DNA of 64,000 nt, from IMG/VR virus record IMGVR_UViG_3300003690_000003, positions 62,001-126,000 of that record; one strand, written 5' to 3'. The position numbers were made by a program, and so were the translations under genes. Of the stretch, positions 53,401 to 62,740 are shown one piece after another; position 1 is the first letter of the stretch, and every line of letters starts with the position of its first letter. This stretch comes from a virus. The notes beneath the pieces were generated by a model. It did no database searches. It was not told where the DNA came from and was given only the letters and a program-made list of their open reading frames with translations.

Positions 53401-56400
53401 GCATTTAAGGCAGCGCCCGTAGGCGACATAGGAAGATCCACTTGACTACCGGCATATCCGCGTAGAGTGCGATTATTATTCCATATATTACTAATAGAAT
53501 AGTTTACTCTCCGACGATTTCTATTAAGACCGGCATTCTTAGCTGCGGGATAAACTGTTTGTTTGTAGTTTACAAGTACTTTGTCTATATTTTCGAAAGG
53601 AGAGTTCTCAGTATTTCCAGCGGTATCTTTAAGAAGAAGCTCATTTAGACGATTGAAATACAAATCTCCTCTCTTAGTGTCGAGTTTGAGATTATATCTA
53701 TTTGTGAGTTCAATGTTTGCAAAGTAATCTACTTTATTAGCAAATGAATGATTATAAATCAATGACTGATCGATAAACGTTACATTTCTATCATTATCGA
53801 CCACTCTATTGGTGGAAACAAGAGTGTGAGTCATTACTTTGTGCTGGCTCCCTATAGGAGGTTCTATATAACTAACAATCTCGTTGCCTTTAAGACCGCG
53901 GACGCCAGTGGCCCGGTTTACTATAGTCGGGAGTGTTCTTACAGTTAGGCGGTTGTTCTTTCTTTGTTCTCGCACTAATGGGTGTGAGTGTGGGCCCGCT
54001 TGGATTTGTCGGAATGTAGGCCAGCCATAAGGGCCGTTGCGGTGAAGCATGAGAGCGTTGAACATCTGCGCAGTGCCGGCGCCTTGGCCATAGGTGCCAG
54101 CAGCGGCTTCTCCAGTACCATCGTAAATAAACCCCTCAATATATCCAAAATCTTCAGCATTCCTATTGGCATATTGCGTCTCGATCGCATCGGACTGGGA
54201 CGGGTAAAATAGTTTTACGCGCTGCTGTCCATTAAGTGTAGATAAAATATCCGTGTTTAAAGGAAATCCTAAAGTATTTTGGGACGCAGTAAGCGGATCC
54301 TTAAGAACAGTATTCAGACCCGCAAAATTTGGTCCATAAAACGGATATCCGCCGGCAGCTACGGTCTTTCGTGTAGCGCCCCATCGGTACAGGGGGAACC
54401 ACAGCGGATATGCCCCACCGGCCGGGCCCCTGACCGTGCAGCCAAAATCACTTGCCGAAACAAACTGATCTTCTAGTTTGTAATGGAAAGGTCCATCATA
54501 TCTTGAACCGTCGATAGAAAGATCTGAAGCCACTGCTCCATTAACAGTACCATTGTGACCACCAATCTGATCGATTATCATCGTAGCCGAATCACCCCTT
54601 CCATCGCCCATGCGATACCAAGAGAGCAGACTGGCGGCCGCGCTGTGTTGTTTAAAATTCTTTGCTGTACCATTGTTATATGCCTCTTCGGCCTGGTTTG
54701 CTGATAGTTCAGTGTTCCAAATAGCCACTTCATCGATGTTGCCATCAAAGTAGCCGCCAGGGGCATCAAGTTCGACTCCTATGGTGCCGTTCTCGGTGGC
54801 GATGGCCGCGGGGTTATCCAGCTGGAAGCCGGCACTTGTAGTACGATCGACGCCGTCGAGATACAGTTTCATACCGCCGAGAGAGACCCCTGCAGGATCG
54901 CCCCCCTCAAAGGTTGCCACGACATGGTGCCACTGATTATCATTTAAGTACGCAGTACCCGTCTTAATACGCCCGTTGCTGTCGCTACCATCAATTTGGA
55001 ATCTAATCCCGTCGCTAGAGTTGGTATAAAGAGCACGACCATAAATACCAAAATGTATTAACTGCTGATAGCTGCTCCAGTCCGCGGAATTAAACCACAA
55101 AGAAATCGAAAATGGCTTAGCGCTGGTGCCGCTTCCGCCAATAAGACTGTTCCAGGTAACGGCTGTTCCAATATCAATATAATCATTTGTATCATCAAAA
55201 AACATCGATGAACTGTTCTGAAGATATGCATAGCTTGTTAGACCATCATATCCATAAACCTTCGCGGTAGGAAGGAGTGAACCTGTAATCCATGCATATT
55301 GTCTATCGCTCTGCGGGATTTGATGAGTTACGTAAGCATTGTCATAGGTGTTGGTTTGATAGGTCGGCCATGAAACTCCTCCGGCGGCGAGGGCTTCGAA
55401 GCGCTTAGGAGCATGGGCGTGCTGAAGCACCAAGTCAGTTGCTAGCGAAGCGCTTGCGGCACTACTGCCAATAAGGCCCATTTGATTATCAACGGAAGCG
55501 TTTGTATCGCCGGCGTAGGAGTTGAAACGATACCACGCTTGCAGACTCGTTGGAAGCGTCTCCTTGATATTAACAACAACTCCATTATTATATAAACTCT
55601 TCACTTCGGCTGCAGCCAGGACCTTTGACCAAACCGCAAAATTGCTAATATAAGCGTTGGTATTCGCGGTTCCGCTATCTCTACTCCCAATAGTTAGGCC
55701 TTTTATAATCTGGCCAGAAGTACTCGAATTAGCTACGGTATCATTATCATTGACCCCATTAAGATAAATTGTGGCAGTTTCATCGCCGCCGTTGTCGCTC
55801 CCCCCGTTATAGGTTATAACCACATGATACCACCGATTGGTGGTAAGTGCTGTAGCGTTCAGGACGGTGACGCCTGAACTGTTGTTGCCAAAAAACTTTA
55901 AGAGACCGGTCGAATAAATATTCATATATCTCTGTACACCAAATGCCCAAACCTTGCTGCTGCTCCCGGGGAGAGTCGGAAGCCGCAGCCACAGAGAAAC
56001 ACTAAATGGCAATGCAGCGTTGCCCAAGCCACCTACAAGAGATGTCCAATCACTGGCGATGCCGGCCTCTACATAGCTTGTAGAACCATTGAAATAGCCA
56101 GCCCCCACAGGCGCCTCTTTGATCACACGCTTCGGATTTCGGTTCATCTTATTCCATGAGGGGAGGTTGGAATAAGCAACCTGAGTCAAACCATACTTGC
56201 GGATCCCCGAAGCCGAGCTGCTGGCCGCAACGCCGACTTCCACGCCAAAGCGACCAGAATGTAAAGTAGACCGCTGGTTGAGTCCGCGCGCATAATCAAT
56301 CTGATCTACAACATGGATTGTACCGGATATGCTAGGATCGCCCGGAACCGAGCCGGTGCGTCCATAGTCTATAACTCCACGGTTGCGCCAAGGAAGTGCG

Positions 56401-59400
56401 TTATATACTGACTTCTCTTCGTGAGCGGGATCCATATAGCCGCGAGATGAGACATCCCAGCCACCAGGAGCATTAAACCTGTTAACTATAATAGACTGGT
56501 TAGAGTTTGCGCCGGTACGCGTAGGAAGGGTATATTCTAAGTTGCCCCCCACATTTTGTGTAAGATTTCCAAAGGAAGGAGAGGTCTTTTGTATAGCACT
56601 AGCTGGGAGGCTCTCAGGGGTTCCATTATGAGCGCCCACCTCATCGATCAGCGAGTTTACACCAAGACTGTAGCTCGTTGAACCATCGGTGGCGTCATTG
56701 GCATTATCTCCGAGTTTCCACCAAGATATAAGATTTCCACTGGCGGCGGCAACAGTCTGTTTCAAATTAAGGCGCGCACCGTTATTATATATTTCGGTAA
56801 CATGATCTTGAGAAAGTTCTTTTCTCCAAACGGCAGCATCACATATATGACCGAGCCATTCATCCTGAACACCGGTGCCGCGGGCGCCTATAAAACATTC
56901 CATGCCGCTGATTTCAAGCGGAGCGCTAACAGTGTCTACCAGGTTGGTATCCAGTGTGCCATTAACATATAATTTTTGTGCACCGGTGGTGTCGCCCTCA
57001 AATGTGGCCACAATATGCATCCACACTCCCGTTGTAATCGTACTTGTATTTACTTTACCCGTATCGACGCTGCCAGCAATAGTAAACTCAAAGCGGCCCG
57101 AGTCGCCAGTATCCCAATAAAGACGTCTATCTGAATTTGAAAAATCAAAAATGCGGTCATTGTCACTAATACTAGGATCTACTTTTACCCACGCTGAAAG
57201 GCTGAATGCTTTCGCGCTGCCCCCGGCGCCGCCAATCTCCGCTGCCCAAACCGTGTCCGCCCCAATCAAAACCCTATCGTCGGTGGTCTCACCCCCAAAA
57301 TATACCGAATGAACTTCAGGAGTCTGCAGCGGGAATCGACCTCTCGTGGCCAAAGTCTCAGGATACAACGCAAAGTCAAACGACTGATCTTGGAAGAACG
57401 GATCATTAATGCTTCTTCCAGCGGTTTGTATAATCTGGTAGTTCTTCTGATAGTTTCCTATCCTGCTATGCATTATTGTCCCGGACATTCTCTGGTTCAG
57501 AGAACCGGTTGTCATCAAGATATTCTTGATATTAACTGGACGTTTGGTGCCAACATTCCTCTTAAGATTGGCTTTTGGTCGATTAAATAAGTATGGAGGG
57601 CTTACTGCCGGCGAATCTTCTTGTGGGTATTGAGGGCCTACAATACCGAGGGCGCCCACCTCGGCGTCGGTGGCGGGAGGAAAGATCCGGCCACCGGTCC
57701 AAAGTCCTAATAGAAGCTTAAATCCTTCTGCGCGGTCGTCGGCGTTATCTAAACCACCACCGAGGGGATCGCCCTCCCGATGTGGCCTTGAACTAGAAAC
57801 ATTAAGCTCAATATGACGGTGTTCGCGGCCTCCTACAAACTTCTCAGTAAAAGGTCCCTGCATTGGAACTTCATAGTCGGGCCCATAAACATCGGTATGT
57901 AGATTGGTTAACTGTACGCTTCCTGTAAATCGATTAACTATTTGGAGATTGTAACCGGTGTTAACTGATGAACTATATAAACTAAACGGCGCTATTAATT
58001 GACCGTCATTGGTTGTAAAATATGGAGAATTGGCGGGCTCTTTGTTGATAAATCCCATACCAAAGCCGAGTCTTCTCTTAACTCCCGGGTTTAAATTATC
58101 GGAAATATTTTGCCATTTCTCAACATCGTCTCCAAAAGCTAGCATTATATTAGCAGGAATATTGGTACCAGGAACTCTTGGGCCGGCTGGATATGTTGCT
58201 GCATAAACCACGTCACGCTGTTTTTTGCGAGTATAGTTTACGCCACTACGAATAGTCCGCAGCTTCTTAAAACTATTCTCTATAGTAAATCTATAAGGGG
58301 TCGATTTTTTTCTATTACGAACAGACTCTGTTGTCTTAAGAACCATAGTCCGGCTATGATTGACGCTTGCAACTGAAGAACTAACAGGATTTAATGTCGT
58401 TCCCTCCATACCGGCATATTTTGGATACCTCTCTGCCATCTGCAGCCAATAAGTTGCATTAACACTTTGTGAGAGTACTGTGGGGGGAGGCCCTGTGATA
58501 GGGGTGAGTATCGGATGGTGAGCGTACTTCCAGCCCGGGCTTAATGGAAGCACCGTTAAGAGAGGCCCGATGGGATCCGAGGGCTTCATTTCTAAAGTGG
58601 GGAACTTGTGTTGATATTTATCGCGCGCTAGTATGTGATTTTCCACCATTATTCGAATGCCATCTGCAAAATCTGCAGATGCCGGTACCAACTGTTCAAT
58701 CATCTTACCCAAAGAAGTATCAAACCATTTATAAAACTCAATATATTTATCTAAATCGGGTGTATTCTCAACGCGTTCAAAAAATAGCTCTCTCAGCTTT
58801 CCTAACCGTTTATATTGAGGACGATATTTATTAACTGGCTCTCCAATAAGATTGTTAAAATCGACAATGGAACCAAATATATTAAGCATTTCCTCTGAAA
58901 TGGTTTGATACATGCTCTTTTCGAATGCAAAAAAGAAAGTAATTGGACGTGATTCCCGTGTAAACTCAAGATCGTCTTGCGTGGTCAATACTTTAATCAT
59001 GTCTTGAGCATAAAGATTCTCGGGCAAATTCTGTTTTGCCGAAACTAAGTAATCTACGTCTACCACTTTAACAGAACTAACCGGGAATCCGTAACCTCGG
59101 CCGGTATGTTGAGCATTTAATATATTCCCTAATGCCCCGTAACGAGTAGTTTGAAGTGCTGTTGAACCAGAAGAAAAGTCTGCCACCACAAACTCTCCAG
59201 AAGCATCTGAGCCGGTTACCTGTTCAAAATCCCAGTTTAGTGCCAAAGTTTCTATTTGTGGAACTTCGAAATTGTTTTTACCATCCTGGAACACATAGGC
59301 ACTTCTGTAGGGATGCAGCGCGCCATAGTTTTTAACATCTCTTGCGTGGGCTTTAATCGCATCATTCTCTAAATAATCCAGCCAATATCTGCATGCTGCC

Positions 59401-62400
59401 ATCTTAACATCCGACTTGGCTAAAACAGATCCAGTAAAGTTCTCAACATGAGCGCCCACATATACGCGCTTTGACCCCGTCATAAAACCATCCGGAACTT
59501 CAGATTGAAGTAAAGAACCGCTTACACTAAACTCATTTAATATTACATCAGCATCATACTGCACTCCATATAGCTCAACAATCCAGCTATGCGAAGTAGC
59601 ATCGCTTCCGGTTACAAAATCCATCTCTGGATAGGTACTGGGACGTACGCGGACTGCTAACGACCATTTGCTATTATCATAAACCTGTTCAAATAACGGA
59701 CTTGTCAGGACAGAACCGGTTATACAGCCGCCAGAACTGGCGCTTAAAACGAACCTTGCATTATTATCGCCAGCCGCTCCACGTGCGACAAAGACTTGGA
59801 AGTTAGTCCTGTCAAGAGAGTTCCAAGTTGTTTCATCCGAGAAGAGTATTTCGCTATCGACTGCGGTATGAACTCCAAATATAGAGGCTGATACTTCAGT
59901 AAAGTTCTGAGTTGAATATAAATCGCTCGCTTGAGCGAACTTCTTAGGGAATAATACTTCGGCTTCTAATGTAAAAGCATAACCATTTGCGAGGAAGGCC
60001 CCCCCGGTAATATAATTTACTGAGTTGCTATTGGCGTTAGAAGCGTTTTGAAATACCAAAGAAGAAAAACGATCTGTGTGATTAAAGTCTATCAGACGAT
60101 CACGTGATTCCGCCATCGTTGTATTATCACGAAGTTCATATTCTATATTGTCTCCATATAAGCTCAGCTTAACTACTTCTTCATCTATTCCAAAACAACG
60201 AACCAGATTTCTAAAACTTTTTTCAGTTCCCTTGGACTTATAAATGTGAATCAGATTATTATAAATGTTCTGATATATCATACTCTTAATGTCAGTAAGA
60301 GATTTTACAAAAAGCCTATCTTCGCTTCTATCGGCTAGCTTTTCTAAAACGTCTGCGTCTAGAAATAACTCTGGAGAGAGTAAGCCGCGCGCGTCTAAAA
60401 GTCTATTACTAAAAATATTTGGTTTGTCGGATCCGCTAACATACCCAAAATCTTTAATGGTATTAACGTTTTCTATCTGCAGTTGTAGAGAGTCAAAATA
60501 CATCGCACAAATTTGTGTTAAGTTTTTTAATTCATCGCCACCCTTAGAATCTTCTTCCTGAATCCAAGTGGGAAACATACCAAATAAAGACGAATTATTA
60601 GTATGATCGTAAACAGATCCGGAGGTTTCCAAAGAAGTTAATACGGCTTGGACCTCTGGATGTGAGGGGTACAAAATAGGATCTCGGAACTCAGTGGCTG
60701 CAGCTGAAGCCGATACAATGGCAGAGCCCGTATTTCTAATAGCGGAATAGTATGTCGCATCGCGTGTCCAGGCACCGTTGGTCACGCGGCCTGAAAAGTC
60801 TAGAATAGTTAGGTCTTTACTTTCAACCCCCGTAATACCTTCATTGAACTTATAGTATACTCCCAAATCGGTATTTGCCAGGTCAGTGTTAGTACCCCCT
60901 CCCACTTGAGTAAACCAATAACGACCAATATCCTTCGAACTTCTTTGGGTCTTCCAATAGCGAAACTCGTCTAAAGAACCAGAAAGTTTACCGGCGCCGG
61001 CGGTGACGGTCGACGGTGTCGTTGTACCCGATGGAGCAGTTCTAAGGGCGCCTATATACGCCGCCATAGAGCCGCTAACCTTGTTGAGCCCAGTGGTACC
61101 TAGCAAAAGCTGCTGTTCAAAATCGCCATCAACATAAAATCTAGAGGTGATGCCGGCAGATGCTGACTTAAAAGTAAATGCATAGTGATGCCAGTTTCCA
61201 TCAGCCACTGATGCGGCGATAAAAGTATTCGTAGGTATCAACCCAGAACTATAAGTTAAACCAGCCGGATCAAGTTGAATAGTTGGAAGAGTCGTTGTGG
61301 CCGCAGGAGTCATATGATCCGTTCCAATCTGATCATAAATTGCCGAATTTGTGTCTCTTGAGCCATCGCCCATTCGCCACCAAGAAATAATATTTGACAC
61401 GTCAGAGCGCTGGCCTAAGTTTGTTGGCTCCCCGCTGTTGTAAAGTGCAGTAACTTCGGCTGAACTTAGTACCACCTTCCAAACACTTACCTCGTCTATA
61501 TAACCGGTAAAAGCCTGATCCTTCTCTTCGTCGTTTCCTAAGAAAGCACCATAAGTAGAGATAGTACCCCAATCATTCCTGGCCGTATTATAGCTACTAT
61601 TAAGAGTCTTAACCACACCATCGACATAAACGATTGCTGTTTCTGCCGGACTCGTAGCGGCGTTTCCATCATATGTTACAACTATGTGATGCCATGTATT
61701 ATCACTAATTGCATTATTGTTAGTTCGATTATTTAAATTGGTGCCGGCGGTGTCGGCATAAACTTGAATTCTATTGGCATGACTGATGGCGACCCTAAAA
61801 TCATCATTCCCTAGGGTAAAAATCCTATCTGGTGTACTGCCGCCGCCGTCCGCGGTTTTGTATACCCAAGCCGAAAAAGTGATTCTCCTGTTCGTGAGTG
61901 CCGTATTCCATGTTCCGGCTGAGCGCGTGCCGCCCAATCTAGCCGTAATATCACTATCGCCGCTAAATAGCACCCCCTTGGGCGCTGCTGTCACAGCTGA
62001 CGCGTCCACAAAGCCCATCGTCCCGGACATCATTGTTAGAAGGAAGGGACTCGTTCCATCATCGGAACCGGTTAAATCAATTCTAAAACGACCATAATCT
62101 GCGCTTGATGAGTTGGCATAGTTCCAAAGATCAAAAATAACCTCTTTTCCGGTATTGTTAGTCGTATCAAACGCATCCTTTTTCAGCCAAAACTCTACAG
62201 ATGTCCCATTGGTTAAATCAAGTTCTAGATTTGATTCTCTATTATCCGCCGGCGACCATATATTAGCCGGAGCGGTACGAGGGACCGTGCTTTTAAGATG
62301 AGGGCCTCCGTAAAGGCTAATATATTCAAGATCTTCTGGAAGACCATAGCCATCAACTATACTTCCGTCACGATCGCCCCATCCACCATAAGAAAAGTTA

Positions 62401-62735
62401 ATATATCCTGTAGTTCGTGGATATCTCTCTTCAAAAACGTATAAATCTACATATGAAGAACTATTTTCCCAGCTAAGTCTCTCATATAAAGACCCATCAT
62501 AAGGATAGGCCTTATAAATATTTCTTACTGCGTCCCCATAATATTGTTTAGCAGACCCATATCGCGCAAAGTTTTCAGGTTTTGAATAATCAATAGGAGG
62601 TAGATAGCGGCTTTCTTTAACAATGTCTGCGTCGTGATAGTTAACTGATTCTACATCAGCGCCTACACTTTCTTCTGTTCTGTTTGTTAAAGATTTAGCA
62701 ATCGAAATCTTACTAAATAGATCTTTAAGACTCAC
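50439..62735 (-). CDS. Giant baseplate/adhesion protein with LamG cassettes
   Basis: This 4098-residue protein is the largest product here. Residues 165-640 are a LamG (concanavalin-like) domain split by a second complete LamG (about 251-489). Residues 700-860 resemble the P2 gpI/T4 gp7 wedge segment, with YNNLIHIYKSKGTEKSFRNL. Three further LamG cassettes lie at about 1806-2052, 2207-2435 and 2507-2742, each with W(H/M/Y)H(I/V)V.T(F/Y).G, a YVDG/YVNG/YLNG-type strand and a (W/Y)RMGDG-like end. The last 1300 residues are Asn/Tyr-rich structural sequence. LamG domains bind sugars or act as rigid spacers. A wedge protein with host- or glycan-binding additions is the best reading. Confidence 0.75.
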   Translation of the reverse strand: MSLKDLFSKISIAKSLTNRTEESVGADVESVNYHDADIVKESRYLPPIDYSKPENFARYGSAKQYYGDAVRNIYKAYPYDGSLYERLSWENSSSYVDLYVFEERYPRTTGYINFSYGGWGDRDGSIVDGYGLPEDLEYISLYGGPHLKSTVPRTAPANIWSPADNRESNLELDLTNGTSVEFWLKKDAFDTTNNTGKEVIFDLWNYANSSSADYGRFRIDLTGSDDGTSPFLLTMMSGTMGFVDASAVTAAPKGVLFSGDSDITARLGGTRSAGTWNTALTNRRITFSAWVYKTADGGGSTPDRIFTLGNDDFRVAISHANRIQVYADTAGTNLNNRTNNNAISDNTWHHIVVTYDGNAATSPAETAIVYVDGVVKTLNSSYNTARNDWGTISTYGAFLGNDEEKDQAFTGYIDEVSVWKVVLSSAEVTALYNSGEPTNLGQRSDVSNIISWWRMGDGSRDTNSAIYDQIGTDHMTPAATTTLPTIQLDPAGLTYSSGLIPTNTFIAASVADGNWHHYAFTFKSASAGITSRFYVDGDFEQQLLLGTTGLNKVSGSMAAYIGALRTAPSGTTTPSTVTAGAGKLSGSLDEFRYWKTQRSSKDIGRYWFTQVGGGTNTDLANTDLGVYYKFNEGITGVESKDLTILDFSGRVTNGAWTRDATYYSAIRNTGSAIVSASAAATEFRDPILYPSHPEVQAVLTSLETSGSVYDHTNNSSLFGMFPTWIQEEDSKGGDELKNLTQICAMYFDSLQLQIENVNTIKDFGYVSGSDKPNIFSNRLLDARGLLSPELFLDADVLEKLADRSEDRLFVKSLTDIKSMIYQNIYNNLIHIYKSKGTEKSFRNLVRCFGIDEEVVKLSLYGDNIEYELRDNTTMAESRDRLIDFNHTDRFSSLVFQNASNANSNSVNYITGGAFLANGYAFTLEAEVLFPKKFAQASDLYSTQNFTEVSASIFGVHTAVDSEILFSDETTWNSLDRTNFQVFVARGAAGDNNARFVLSASSGGCITGSVLTSPLFEQVYDNSKWSLAVRVRPSTYPEMDFVTGSDATSHSWIVELYGVQYDADVILNEFSVSGSLLQSEVPDGFMTGSKRVYVGAHVENFTGSVLAKSDVKMAACRYWLDYLENDAIKAHARDVKNYGALHPYRSAYVFQDGKNNFEVPQIETLALNWDFEQVTGSDASGEFVVADFSSGSTALQTTRYGALGNILNAQHTGRGYGFPVSSVKVVDVDYLVSAKQNLPENLYAQDMIKVLTTQDDLEFTRESRPITFFFAFEKSMYQTISEEMLNIFGSIVDFNNLIGEPVNKYRPQYKRLGKLRELFFERVENTPDLDKYIEFYKWFDTSLGKMIEQLVPASADFADGIRIMVENHILARDKYQHKFPTLEMKPSDPIGPLLTVLPLSPGWKYAHHPILTPITGPPPTVLSQSVNATYWLQMAERYPKYAGMEGTTLNPVSSSVASVNHSRTMVLKTTESVRNRKKSTPYRFTIENSFKKLRTIRSGVNYTRKKQRDVVYAATYPAGPRVPGTNIPANIMLAFGDDVEKWQNISDNLNPGVKRRLGFGMGFINKEPANSPYFTTNDGQLIAPFSLYSSSVNTGYNLQIVNRFTGSVQLTNLHTDVYGPDYEVPMQGPFTEKFVGGREHRHIELNVSSSRPHREGDPLGGGLDNADDRAEGFKLLLGLWTGGRIFPPATDAEVGALGIVGPQYPQEDSPAVSPPYLFNRPKANLKRNVGTKRPVNIKNILMTTGSLNQRMSGTIMHSRIGNYQKNYQIIQTAGRSINDPFFQDQSFDFALYPETLATRGRFPLQTPEVHSVYFGGETTDDRVLIGADTVWAAEIGGAGGSAKAFSLSAWVKVDPSISDNDRIFDFSNSDRRLYWDTGDSGRFEFTIAGSVDTGKVNTSTITTGVWMHIVATFEGDTTGAQKLYVNGTLDTNLVDTVSAPLEISGMECFIGARGTGVQDEWLGHICDAAVWRKELSQDHVTEIYNNGARLNLKQTVAAASGNLISWWKLGDNANDATDGSTSYSLGVNSLIDEVGAHNGTPESLPASAIQKTSPSFGNLTQNVGGNLEYTLPTRTGANSNQSIIVNRFNAPGGWDVSSRGYMDPAHEEKSVYNALPWRNRGVIDYGRTGSVPGDPSISGTIHVVDQIDYARGLNQRSTLHSGRFGVEVGVAASSSASGIRKYGLTQVAYSNLPSWNKMNRNPKRVIKEAPVGAGYFNGSTSYVEAGIASDWTSLVGGLGNAALPFSVSLWLRLPTLPGSSSKVWAFGVQRYMNIYSTGLLKFFGNNSSGVTVLNATALTTNRWYHVVITYNGGSDNGGDETATIYLNGVNDNDTVANSSTSGQIIKGLTIGSRDSGTANTNAYISNFAVWSKVLAAAEVKSLYNNGVVVNIKETLPTSLQAWYRFNSYAGDTNASVDNQMGLIGSSAASASLATDLVLQHAHAPKRFEALAAGGVSWPTYQTNTYDNAYVTHQIPQSDRQYAWITGSLLPTAKVYGYDGLTSYAYLQNSSSMFFDDTNDYIDIGTAVTWNSLIGGSGTSAKPFSISLWFNSADWSSYQQLIHFGIYGRALYTNSSDGIRFQIDGSDSNGRIKTGTAYLNDNQWHHVVATFEGGDPAGVSLGGMKLYLDGVDRTTSAGFQLDNPAAIATENGTIGVELDAPGGYFDGNIDEVAIWNTELSANQAEEAYNNGTAKNFKQHSAAASLLSWYRMGDGRGDSATMIIDQIGGHNGTVNGAVASDLSIDGSRYDGPFHYKLEDQFVSASDFGCTVRGPAGGAYPLWFPLYRWGATRKTVAAGGYPFYGPNFAGLNTVLKDPLTASQNTLGFPLNTDILSTLNGQQRVKLFYPSQSDAIETQYANRNAEDFGYIEGFIYDGTGEAAAGTYGQGAGTAQMFNALMLHRNGPYGWPTFRQIQAGPHSHPLVREQRKNNRLTVRTLPTIVNRATGVRGLKGNEIVSYIEPPIGSQHKVMTHTLVSTNRVVDNDRNVTFIDQSLIYNHSFANKVDYFANIELTNRYNLKLDTKRGDLYFNRLNELLLKDTAGNTENSPFENIDKVLVNYKQTVYPAAKNAGLNRNRRRVNYSISNIWNNNRTLRGYAGSQVDLPMSPTGAALNASIWPLDGHGYPSPGTTADTNFQDTLSSNPLSGSGLLQNCFSGFDQWGEGNITASCMYTQRCMIGISGAAGDGGAPTSFNTNNPRANFPGDAEYQVAEQAGKKPYLTYDQYCENLRLIGKDYSIVPEFRISEQMDYYLNTAAEDFWAPNNSFLDLTGSSIADSSENNFFKVYSNSDFMRFFSVVDETYDNKSLVNGDIMKKDKLALRCSGLVKFLPYKGLSSSYGPFMKCTAAACGNDDEATSPDWAGGSRLPKRGGGRITSDFMETKAAFRAFVEPLAGPGILYNTIKSGIGVSNYILRSIWDGYIRDYLGHTVGRDVQYSARSQTKQIGGANCPRAGSDDFGEYYGWKGLLPLNPSASYSTLVDETGYYYYMHKLPFEALLHPVQHMSTRILAPIQVPAADDPNPAANYDNFNAGYIFDRGVGSGSISSSYGHLASNPTNPTLANCMNAVRWPGDGLKNYELAIDNFVCETVDFFQTGLKSFKSSREDQFREVKSGSVYGMKVSLNRTQQSIIGAASPAQTQLSKQVADTTIFTMYNRASGFGRPMSASFEGTANIPSWVHVTPPYYDGEAVATILFKPQYDGKPMLADIFSNSEITYQRSGEYLSPDASTNTIFLNDPDAKQRFAAMQISASVDLTREVTAIIANTTTATKRWLIQTKFETPVLNFAAVSASTPLTPTAAAHSGDLLATKGMWHQKGAICQGREGIFISLTDPGHIESSPNGDANYNVQSLLDVVGFSPVVKRIGSITDAKVVSEAVVAVPFTIALDGRRKFYRFSKHQRNGAIRILAGQQTQVQVKPDVLKICKALKDYVFPPKFDFVTTETGRETIDPFVMFVFEFTKKFSQQDLADIWQNLPPETSGESLQAREATIQHSLLAEDFFDSDQRQISEHMRWMVFKVKRRAKSNYNKYKATGLTDDLSTVPNSIDSPYTYNWPYDYFSLVELVKMDMGIQYASSESVEDVEAAQDLADQAAADAAQGALNLLG
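54510..55215 (-). repeat. LamG cassette 4 in giant protein
   Basis: This stretch encodes a complete LamG-like unit: MFFDDTNDYIDIGTAVTW at the start, PFSISLWFNSADW, WHHVVATFEGGDP, LYLDGVDRTT, IDEVAIWNTELS and LLSWYRMGDGRGD at the end. It shares order and spacing with the other cassettes. Confidence 0.7.
55430..56115 (-). repeat. LamG cassette 3 in giant protein
   Basis: A complete LamG-like unit begins GYFNGSTSYVEAGIASDW and contains PFSVSLWLRLP, WYHVVITYNGGSD, IYLNGVNDND, ISNFAVWSKVLA and LQAWYRFNSYAGD. The same landmarks occur in the other cassettes. Confidence 0.7.
56580..57320 (-). repeat. LamG cassette 2 in giant protein
   Basis: A complete LamG-like unit with VYFGGETTDD, AFSLSAWVKVDPS, WMHIVATFEGDT, LYVNGTLDTN, ICDAAVWRKELS and LISWWKLGDNAND. 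It interrupts the core sequence between RGRFPLQT and GNLEYTLPTR. Confidence 0.7.
61270..61985 (-). repeat. LamG cassette 1, inserted inside another LamG domain
   Basis: A complete unit (VLFSGDSDITA, ITFSAWVYKTAD, WHHIVVTYDGNA, VYVDGVVKT, IDEVSVWKVVLS, IISWWRMGDGSRD) splits an outer LamG whose first half has VEFWLKKDAF and whose second half resumes with GNWHHYAFTFKS, RFYVDGDFEQ and LDEFRYWKTQRS. Confidence 0.7.
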
Positions 62736-62740
62736 TTTTG

